In this document: positions 27,678-34,399 of the stretch, one piece after another
How positions within the stretch are numbered: position 1 is the stretch's first letter
Layout: each line of letters starts with the position of its first letter
DNA from: Paenibacillus sp. AN1007
GTDB lineage: Bacteria; Bacillota; Bacilli; Paenibacillales; Paenibacillaceae
Length of the DNA: 64,000 bases
Assembly (NCBI RefSeq): GCF_040702995.1
Contig: NZ_CP159992.1
Location: forward strand, 1,327,501-1,391,500
Reading direction: 5' to 3'
Made by a program: the position numbers and the translations under genes
Notes under the pieces: generated by a model
Seen by the model: only the letters and a program-made list of their open reading frames with translations
The model's database searches: none
Told to the model about the DNA's origin: nothing

Positions 27678-28172
27678 GTGGTGTATTATATCTTTGCTTT
27701 TATCGTATTCTTAGTGGATCAGGGAACGAAGTACCTGATTTCTACCCGGATGGAACTTAGAGAGGAAATTCCGGTCATTGGCAATTTTTTTGTCATCACC
27801 TCCCATCGAAATTCAGGTGCGGCATTTGGCATTTTGCAGGATCAACGCTGGTTCTTTATTGTGGTGACCCTGATTGTGGTTGTTGCCTTGATTTGGTATT
27901 TGCAAAAAGTAAAAGATACTCCGCACAAATTGCTGCCGGTAGCGCTCAGTCTGGTGCTTGGAGGAGCAATTGGCAACTTCCTGGACCGTGCATTGACAGG
28001 GGAAGTTGTAGACTTTGTACAGCTTAATTTTGGAAGTTACACGTTTCCGATCTTTAACATTGCTGACTCAGCCATCTGTATCGGGGTAGCACTAATTATC
28101 GTGGAAACACTGCTTGAAGGACGCCGTGAAAAAGCGGCTGCGAAGATTGAAGGGAATGAGCATCATGAGTAA
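27678..28172 (+). CDS. lspA: Lipoprotein signal peptidase
   Basis: Membrane aspartic protease that removes signal peptides from prolipoproteins. Four membrane segments in 164 residues; NSGAAFGI, GNFLDRALTGEVVDF and FNIADSAI carry the conserved and catalytic aspartates. GTG 27678 is favoured by GGAGTGA eight bases upstream; the next GTG (27681) is also possible. It overlaps the pseudouridine synthase gene by 8 bases. At least two lipoproteins are encoded further right. Confidence 0.95.
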   Translation: MVYYIFAFIVFLVDQGTKYLISTRMELREEIPVIGNFFVITSHRNSGAAFGILQDQRWFFIVVTLIVVVALIWYLQKVKDTPHKLLPVALSLVLGGAIGNFLDRALTGEVVDFVQLNFGSYTFPIFNIADSAICIGVALIIVETLLEGRREKAAAKIEGNEHHE

Positions 28173-29127
28173 TGTGAATGAGGAACAGTTAAATAATGAT
28201 GAACAATTTAACGGTGAGGAACGTATGGAATGGACCGTTGCCGCTGAACATAAGAAAGAACGTGTGGATAAATATATTACCGATGCTGTAGATAATGTAT
28301 CCCGTTCACAGGTTCAGCTGTGGATTGGAGACGGCGCTGTTACGGTTAATGGAACTGTGGTGAAAGCCAACGCCAAGCTGGCCGAAGGCGATCAGATCGT
28401 ACTGCAGATTCCCGAGCCAACGGCTGTGGAGATCATTGCAGAGGACATCCCGCTTGAAGTGGTCTACGAAGACAGTGATCTGATTGTGATCAACAAACAG
28501 CGTGGACTGGTTGTACATCCTGCACCGGGACATACGTCAGGTACACTTGTAAACGCATTGATGTATCATTGCAAGGATCTCTCCGGCATTAACGGGGAAC
28601 TGCGTCCGGGGATTGTGCACCGAATTGATAAAGATACGTCAGGTCTGATTATGGCTGCCAAAAACGATCGCGCTCATGCTTCTCTGGCCGCCCAGTTGAA
28701 GGAACACAGTGTCAACAGACGTTATATTGCGCTGGTTCACGGTCATCTGAGTCATGATCAAGGTACTATTGATGCCCCTATCGGACGGGACACAAATGAT
28801 CGTAAGATGTACACGGTCACAGAGCGCAACAGCAAACATGCAGTGACTCATTTTACAGTGACGGAGCGGATTAACGACTATACCCTGGTTGAGCTGAAGC
28901 TGGAGACAGGTCGCACTCACCAGATTCGGGTGCATATGAAATTTATTGGTCATCCACTCGTTGGTGATCCGACATACGGACGCAATAAGGGGATTAAAAT
29001 GAACGGACAAGCCCTGCATGCTGCGACACTTGGCTTCGTACATCCGTCTACTGGCGAATACATGGAATTCAGTGCACCGATCCCGCAGGATATGGAAGAT
29101 GTACTTGCTTCGCTGCGAAGCCGTTGA
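28165..29127 (+). CDS. rluD: RluD-family 23S rRNA pseudouridine synthase
   Basis: Converts uridines in 23S rRNA to pseudouridine. An N-terminal S4 domain (about residues 30-85) is followed by the catalytic domain with HRIDKDTSGLIM, whose aspartate (about residue 154) is the nucleophile. Known as ylyB in B. subtilis, next to lspA. ATG 28165 is chosen because AGGG at 28151 is 10 bases upstream; ATG 28156 is too close. Length 320 residues. Confidence 0.93.
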   Translation: MSNVNEEQLNNDEQFNGEERMEWTVAAEHKKERVDKYITDAVDNVSRSQVQLWIGDGAVTVNGTVVKANAKLAEGDQIVLQIPEPTAVEIIAEDIPLEVVYEDSDLIVINKQRGLVVHPAPGHTSGTLVNALMYHCKDLSGINGELRPGIVHRIDKDTSGLIMAAKNDRAHASLAAQLKEHSVNRRYIALVHGHLSHDQGTIDAPIGRDTNDRKMYTVTERNSKHAVTHFTVTERINDYTLVELKLETGRTHQIRVHMKFIGHPLVGDPTYGRNKGIKMNGQALHAATLGFVHPSTGEYMEFSAPIPQDMEDVLASLRSR

Positions 29128-29237
29128 CGTTTGAAGAAAGTACAAATGTTCGGATATTTTGTCCATGGTGTTGAACGCTCTAATGCTTCATATTAAAACA
29201 TGAGAAATTTGCGTCAAACGAGGAGATGAACGACATT

Positions 29238-30491
29238 ATGAGTATCGATAAATACCAAGAAACTTATATCCAAACAAATTTTGCCGACCGTATCGGCGGC
29301 TCCAACTATGGTAAAGACACTAACATCTATAAATTTGAGAAAATCAAACGTGCGAAAGCTTCCGCTAAAAAAGATTTTCCCGATGTCGAACTGATCGACC
29401 TTGGGGTAGGTGAACCGGACGAGATGGCAGATGCGGGTATCGTAGCTGCCCTTGCTGAAGAAGCGGGTAAACCGGAGAACCGCGGATATGCCGATAACGG
29501 TATTCCTGAGTTCAAGACTGCTGCAGCGGCGTATCTGAAAAATGTTTTTAACGTAGATGCAATTGACGCGGATACAGAAATCGTACACTCCATCGGTTCC
29601 AAACCGGCTTTGGCAATGCTGCCTTCCTGCTTCATTAACCCGGGTGATGTAACGATTATGACGGTTCCTGGGTACCCGGTCATGGGCACACACACGAAAT
29701 ACCTCGGTGGAGAAGTATTCAACGTTCAATTGACGAAAGAGAATAACTTCCTGCCGGATTTGAAGGCAATCCCTGAGGACATTGCGAAACGTGCGAAATT
29801 ACTCTATCTGAACTATCCGAATAACCCGACTGGTGCAAGTGCTACGGTTGAGTTTTTCACTGAGGTTGTAGAATGGGCAAAAAAATACAATGTGGTCGTT
29901 GTGCACGATGCACCATATGCCGCGCTGACGTATGACGGCAAAAAACCATTCAGCTTCCTGTCCGTTCCTGGAGCCAAGGATGTGGGTGTAGAACTGCACT
30001 CCCTCTCCAAATCGTACAATATGACCGGTTGGAGAATTGGATTTGTAGCGGGTAACCCACTCGTTGTAAAAGCATTCAGCGATGTGAAGGATAACAACGA
30101 TTCCGGCCAATTTATTGCCATCCAGAAAGCGGCGGCTTATGGATTGAATCATCCAGAAATTACGGAGAAAATTGCCGAGAAGTATTCCCGTCGTCATGAT
30201 ATGCTGGTAGCCGCATTGAACGAACTGGGCTTCAAGGCAGAGAAACCAAAAGGATCTTTCTTCCTTTATGTTGAAGCACCAAAAGGAATTGTCGGTGGAC
30301 GTCGCTTCGAGTCAGGGGAAGATTTCTCGCAATTCCTGATCCGCGAAAAATTGATTTCATCCGTACCTTGGGATGATGCAGGTAACTTTGTTCGGTTCTC
30401 CGTTACGTTTATTGCAAGTGGCGAAGAGGAAGAAAAACGGGTTATCTCTGAAATCAAACGTCGTCTGAGTGATGTCGAGTTTGAATTTTAA
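29238..30491 (+). CDS. dapL: LL-diaminopimelate aminotransferase
   Basis: PLP enzyme converting tetrahydrodipicolinate directly to LL-diaminopimelate, the short route to DAP and lysine. In 417 residues: NFADRIGGSNYGKDTNIYKF at the N-terminus, YPNNPTGA, HDAPYA, and the PLP lysine in SLSKSYNMTGWRIGF near residue 258. ATG 29238 is preferred because GAGGAG lies 10-17 bases upstream and abuts the other ATG (29226). It supplies the substrate used by MurE. A related PatA-type aminotransferase is the alternative. Confidence 0.88.
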   Translation: MSIDKYQETYIQTNFADRIGGSNYGKDTNIYKFEKIKRAKASAKKDFPDVELIDLGVGEPDEMADAGIVAALAEEAGKPENRGYADNGIPEFKTAAAAYLKNVFNVDAIDADTEIVHSIGSKPALAMLPSCFINPGDVTIMTVPGYPVMGTHTKYLGGEVFNVQLTKENNFLPDLKAIPEDIAKRAKLLYLNYPNNPTGASATVEFFTEVVEWAKKYNVVVVHDAPYAALTYDGKKPFSFLSVPGAKDVGVELHSLSKSYNMTGWRIGFVAGNPLVVKAFSDVKDNNDSGQFIAIQKAAAYGLNHPEITEKIAEKYSRRHDMLVAALNELGFKAEKPKGSFFLYVEAPKGIVGGRRFESGEDFSQFLIREKLISSVPWDDAGNFVRFSVTFIASGEEEEKRVISEIKRRLSDVEFEF

Positions 30492-30526
30492 TTCATACCT
30501 GCGGTAAAATAGACTAAGATTCGTGT

Positions 30527-30554
30527 GAAGAGACCGGAAACGGTCTCTTTTTTA
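30527..30554 (+). terminator. Terminator after dapL
   Basis: AGAGACCG, loop GAAA, CGGTCTCT, then TTTTTT: a tight textbook hairpin. Confidence 0.93.
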
Positions 30555-30670
30555 TGTCGAAATATACACTTTGTCCTCTTTACAAAAATAACCAAGCAAC
30601 TTATGATTAAGTCTTTACGTTATTTGTATAGACTACTCAGTTAGAAATGTTTTGAAAGGAGTAATTACCA

Positions 30671-31582
30671 TTGTTCTCATCACGGCAAGACACGGTATCA
30701 TCGGCTGGAGGCGGTGCTGGAACGATATCCGGCTTATTTAGACTGCTGAGGCCCAAACAGTGGACTAAAAATCTGTTATTGTTCGCAGCATTGTTATTTT
30801 CTTTTGAGGAAATTCGAACGGAGACAATTACTGCAGTAGTGGTTGGCTTCCTGTTATTCAGTCTGGTTGCCGGCTGTGTTTATATACTGAATGATTATGT
30901 GGACCGAGAGCGTGATAAGCTGCATCCGACCAAAAAGTTCCGTCCTATTGCTTCAGGTCAGGTCCAACCGGCACATGCTTTAATGTTCGGTATTGCACTG
31001 CTTGTGCTTTCCCTCGGAGCGGCTTTTACCATGAATCCGTTATTCGGTGTGCTGTGCATCGTGTACTTTCTGCTGAATGTTTCTTATTCTTTTGTGCTTA
31101 AACATCTCGTTATTCTGGATATGATGACCATTGCGGCCGGGTTTGTCCTTCGTGCCATTGCTGGTGGTGTCTTGATTCATGTACCGTTCACACCCTGGTT
31201 CCTCATATGTACCATGCTTTTATCCTTGTTTCTGGCGATTGGTAAACGGAGAAATGAGCTTACCCTGCTGGAAGGAAACACAGGGTCACATCGTAAAGTG
31301 CTCGATAACTACTCGATTACGCTGTTGGATCAATTCAACACCATTGTGACTACGGCAACCATTATCAGTTACTCTCTGTTCACTTTTACGTCAGATCGCA
31401 CGATTCATCTCATGTGGACCATTCCGCTGGTGATCTATGGCATGTTCCGGTATTTATATCTAATCCATATGAAAAATCAGGGCGGATCACCAGACCGGGT
31501 ATTGTTTGAGGACAAGCCGATCCTGATTACGGTGATTTTGTATGTGGCCAGTGTCATAACGATCTTTGCCATCTTCGAGTAA
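30671..31582 (+). CDS. UbiA-family decaprenyl-phosphate phosphoribosyltransferase-like protein
   Basis: Integral membrane prenyltransferase of 303 residues, about eight membrane segments. The first acidic motif NDYVDRERD (residues 73-81) followed by LHPTKKFRPIASG, and the later AAGFVLRAIAGG and GKRRNEL segments, match the family of mycobacterial DPPR synthase (Rv3806c) and rhizobial NoeC, which transfer 5-phosphoribose from PRPP to a polyprenyl phosphate. That reaction is inferred here. TTG start is set by AAAGGAG nine bases upstream. First gene of a five-gene cassette. A quinone-type UbiA is less likely given the HPTKKFRPIA signature. Confidence 0.85.
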   Translation: MFSSRQDTVSSAGGGAGTISGLFRLLRPKQWTKNLLLFAALLFSFEEIRTETITAVVVGFLLFSLVAGCVYILNDYVDRERDKLHPTKKFRPIASGQVQPAHALMFGIALLVLSLGAAFTMNPLFGVLCIVYFLLNVSYSFVLKHLVILDMMTIAAGFVLRAIAGGVLIHVPFTPWFLICTMLLSLFLAIGKRRNELTLLEGNTGSHRKVLDNYSITLLDQFNTIVTTATIISYSLFTFTSDRTIHLMWTIPLVIYGMFRYLYLIHMKNQGGSPDRVLFEDKPILITVILYVASVITIFAIFE

Positions 31583-31629
31583 AAGAATAAATATAAAGAG
31601 AGAGAAATCTAAAGCGGAGGGGGATCAGG

Positions 31630-32262
31630 GTGAAACGTACGAAAGTGGCCATTTTCGATATTGATAAAACGATTATACGCAGCGACTCCATGTTCCAATT
31701 TGTATTTTACGGCATGCGCCGTTATCCGTGGCAGGTATGGCGTTTGCCTGTCATTGCTCTTCATACCATATTATTTAAAGCGGGACTTATGACGGTTGAG
31801 CGGGTTAAACGATCTTATTTTCAAGAAATTAACCGGATGTCAGAGCAGGATTTGGAGCATTTTTTTGATACCCGCCTGCGTACGTCCATATTTACCGAGG
31901 CGAGTGTAGAGATGCAGCATCGGAAGGAAGCGGGATATCATGTGCTGCTCGTGACGGCTTCCCCCCATGCGTACATGAAGCATTTCAAACACTTTCCATG
32001 GGTAGATCATGTCATTGGAACTGAACTTGTGCGTCATGAAAAAGGTTATACATGCGTGATTGAAGGCGCTAATTGTAAAGGAGAAGAGAAGGTACGCCGA
32101 ATTCAGGCCTATTTGGCCGAACAAAACATGGAAATTGATTATGATCAATCCTGTTCTTATTCCGATTCGCTGTCCGATCTTCCCGTGATGCAGCTTGTGA
32201 GCCAGCGATATTTTATTAACAAACGTGTTCCGGGGATGGAGGCCTTAACGTGGGGGAAATAA
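31630..32262 (+). CDS. HAD-superfamily (IB-type) phosphatase
   Basis: Soluble phosphatase of 210 residues. Motif I FDIDKTIIRSDS holds the nucleophilic Asp; motif II is LLVTASP; motif III/IV lies in CKGEEKVRRI and YSDSLSDLP. SerB-like HAD-IB enzymes are often adjacent or fused to UbiA proteins. In this cassette it could remove the 5-phosphate from polyprenyl-phosphoryl-phosphoribose (inference). GTG start with GGAGGGGGATC upstream. It overlaps the next gene by 13 bases. Confidence 0.85.
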   Translation: MKRTKVAIFDIDKTIIRSDSMFQFVFYGMRRYPWQVWRLPVIALHTILFKAGLMTVERVKRSYFQEINRMSEQDLEHFFDTRLRTSIFTEASVEMQHRKEAGYHVLLVTASPHAYMKHFKHFPWVDHVIGTELVRHEKGYTCVIEGANCKGEEKVRRIQAYLAEQNMEIDYDQSCSYSDSLSDLPVMQLVSQRYFINKRVPGMEALTWGK

Positions 32263-32579
32263 GTTCACGCCATACCGGTAAGCTGCTGATGCTGGCCTCT
32301 GCATTTCTGACTGCTACCGGGCAGCTGTTCTGGAAGTGGGGATTGACGGAGTGGATTTATATGGGCATCGGTTTTCTATGTTACGGGCTGGGTGCGATTC
32401 TAATGATTAAGGCTTTCGCGCGGGAAAAACTATCGGTTGCTTATCCGCTGATGTGCGCTAGTTATGTTTTTGCTCTAATCTATGGTCACTTTTTGCTTGG
32501 TGAAGAAATTACGGTACAAAAGCTTGCTGCGGTTGTGCTCCTGGGAATCGGGGTGACGTTAACCAGTGTGGAACGATAG
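32250..32579 (+). CDS. Small EamA/SMR-like membrane protein (first of a pair)
   Basis: Protein of 109 residues with four predicted helices, resembling small multidrug resistance proteins and ArnE-type undecaprenyl-phospho-sugar flippase subunits. SVAYPLMCASYVFALIYG and LGIGVTL are typical. GTG start follows GGAGG. It overlaps the HAD gene by 13 and the next small gene by 14 bases, so the two four-helix proteins are likely made in equal amounts and may form a heterodimer. Confidence 0.75.
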   Translation: MGEISSRHTGKLLMLASAFLTATGQLFWKWGLTEWIYMGIGFLCYGLGAILMIKAFAREKLSVAYPLMCASYVFALIYGHFLLGEEITVQKLAAVVLLGIGVTLTSVER

Positions 32580-32886
32580 CTGGATGGCTGCTGTATTAAT
32601 TGTGATGACGCTATGCGGTGCGATGGGCGGTGCGGGTTTAAAATATTATGCAGCCAGCCGGAAGCGACTGCATGTGCTTGTTGGACTTGGTTTTTACGGA
32701 ACAGGTGCACTGCTGAATATTGTACTGCTGAAGTTTCTGCCTCTAACCGTCGTGCTGCCTGCCAATGCATTAACTTACGTCTGGACGCTTATTATTGCGA
32801 GATGGGCCTTTAAAGAGACGGTAGGACCTATGCGATGGATGGGGGTAGCGTGTATTATGGGCGGGTTATGCCTGCTCGTACTCTAG
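32566..32886 (+). CDS. Small EamA/SMR-like membrane protein (second of a pair)
   Basis: Protein of 106 residues with four predicted helices, similar in layout but different in sequence from its neighbour. VVLPANALTYVWTLIIARW aligns with the helix 3 region of ArnF/SMR proteins. GTG 32566 uses the GGGGTGA about 9 bases upstream; ATG 32584 is an alternative with a weak site. The pair is a candidate lipid-linked sugar flippase. Substrate is inferred only from neighbours. Confidence 0.7.
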   Translation: MWNDSWMAAVLIVMTLCGAMGGAGLKYYAASRKRLHVLVGLGFYGTGALLNIVLLKFLPLTVVLPANALTYVWTLIIARWAFKETVGPMRWMGVACIMGGLCLLVL

Positions 32887-32920
32887 ATTTAACCTTATAT
32901 CAAATATTGGATGTGAATGT

Positions 32921-34225
32921 ATGAAATTTTTAGACTACATATTTTATGATCGCAGAGTAACCTCGACTGCTTTTATTCTATTTGCAGGTTTTGCCTTGTT
33001 TTATGGTTTGATGAATGGACCTTATGTTTTGTACATGAGTCAGCATGCAGAGATGCTGGGGAAATATACGCCGTTTAATACGACGCTGTTTTCCGTTAAT
33101 CTGTTTAATTTTGACCCATCGATGTATTACGGGGACAATAGTTCATCCGTTATTCATCCCTTGATTTCTTTTTTGGCAGTTACGCTGGCGGCTGTCTCCA
33201 AGCTGCTGGGAGGAAATTGGTTTTTCCTGATCCTGCAATCCCTTGTGAATGCGGGCTCGGTTGTAATGGCCTTTGTTTTTCTAAGCCGAAATGAAAATAG
33301 ACCTTCCCATACACCGTTACTGTTCGCTTTGCTGTTTGGATGCAGCTCGTATCTGATGTACACCGCATTGATCCCGGACTCTTATCCGTATGTACAGTTC
33401 GTTATTCTTTTGTCTGTTCTATACCTGCAGTATACGCGTGTACAGCAGCACGTGCATTATGTGCCCAATGCACTGCTTGCCACGATTAACTTCGGATTAA
33501 CCTCAACCAACATTATTCCGTTTGCTGGAGCTGTGTTCTTTAATATGCAGGCTTGGCGAAACAAGGCGGGGTGGAAAAAATATTTTGGTATCATGGCACT
33601 GGCTGTGCTGATGATTGTGGTGGTCACCGCGATTCAGTATGTTGCGTTTGGCGGACGAAGCTGGGTAAGCAACTGGCTGTTAGGCATTCAAAATGGGGGC
33701 ACGAGCTATGCCACTCCATTCCAATGGGCGGCACACGTTAAGGCGTTAGTGCTGCTGACGATTAACCCAATGTTATCACCAGAAGTGCACCTGCTTGACC
33801 CAGGCATGGTGGCGTTTGTTACGGATCTTTCCCGCTCTAACCCGCTTTATGTTCAGATTACAGGGACGTTCCTGCTGCTGATTGCGTTAGCCGGTTTCAT
33901 TCGCGGCATCCGCGAACGCAGTGTATGGACGTTGATGCCTTACATTATTTTTGCATTCCTGCTTCATCTCGTTGTAGGATTCGGGCTTGCTGTGTATCAA
34001 TATGACATGTACCTGTATGCAGGACATTATTTGTTTGCTTTTTATCTGCTCGGCGGCATATTCATCAGCAGCCTGCGCTCAGGGTTTGGAAAAAAAGTGC
34101 TGATTGGACTGCTCTTAGCATCGGTGCTTGTTACGGCTGGAAACAATATCTATCGTCATTTCGAAACACTGTCGACAATCAAGCAATCCTATGAACAGCT
34201 GGAACAGCAGCGTGCTGTGAAGTAA
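32921..34225 (+). CDS. Polytopic membrane protein, GT-C glycosyltransferase-like
   Basis: Protein of 434 residues with about ten to eleven hydrophobic helices. After helix 1 a large loop carries acidic residues (NLFNFDPSMYYGDNSS), the placing expected for the catalytic loop of GT-C transferases that use polyprenyl-phosphate sugars outside the membrane. No named family is recognised with certainty. Last gene of the cassette: it would be the transferase using the lipid-linked pentose. ATG start, weak ribosome binding site. The stop codon lies inside a 13-base tandem repeat. Confidence 0.6.
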   Translation: MKFLDYIFYDRRVTSTAFILFAGFALFYGLMNGPYVLYMSQHAEMLGKYTPFNTTLFSVNLFNFDPSMYYGDNSSSVIHPLISFLAVTLAAVSKLLGGNWFFLILQSLVNAGSVVMAFVFLSRNENRPSHTPLLFALLFGCSSYLMYTALIPDSYPYVQFVILLSVLYLQYTRVQQHVHYVPNALLATINFGLTSTNIIPFAGAVFFNMQAWRNKAGWKKYFGIMALAVLMIVVVTAIQYVAFGGRSWVSNWLLGIQNGGTSYATPFQWAAHVKALVLLTINPMLSPEVHLLDPGMVAFVTDLSRSNPLYVQITGTFLLLIALAGFIRGIRERSVWTLMPYIIFAFLLHLVVGFGLAVYQYDMYLYAGHYLFAFYLLGGIFISSLRSGFGKKVLIGLLLASVLVTAGNNIYRHFETLSTIKQSYEQLEQQRAVK

Positions 34226-34295
34226 AGAATTGAAGTAAAGAATTGAAGTGAAGAATTGAAACAAAAAATGAAGTGAAAAAGTGAAAAGTGAAAAA
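34218..34295 (+). repeat. 13-base tandem repeat at the end of the GT-C-like gene
   Basis: TGAAGTAAAGAAT occurs twice perfectly, then TGAAGTGAAGAAT, then degenerate TGAAACAAAAAA, TGAAGTGAAAAAG and TGAAAAGTGAAAAAG units. The first copy contains the stop codon of the preceding gene. Probably replication slippage in A-rich sequence; no protein is encoded across it. Confidence 0.8.
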
Positions 34296-34316
34296 GCATA
34301 AGCGCAAAGTGTAAAA

Positions 34317-34366
34317 ACAAAAGCAGGGCTTCGCGAACATAACGTTCTAGAAGCTCTGCTTTTGTT
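34317..34366. terminator. Bidirectional terminator between convergent genes
   Basis: AAAAGCAGGGCTTC pairs with GAAGCTCTGCTTTTG, with an inner GAAC/GTTC pair. A and T tracts on both sides suit termination of both the rightward cassette and the leftward YhgE gene. Confidence 0.85.
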
Positions 34367-34399
34367 TGGGTAAAACTCGAACACAGTTATATTTTGGAA

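Noticed and set aside
34218..34295. Tandem repeat considered as CRISPR-like
   Set aside because: Units are 13 bases, directly adjacent without spacers, and no cas genes are present.
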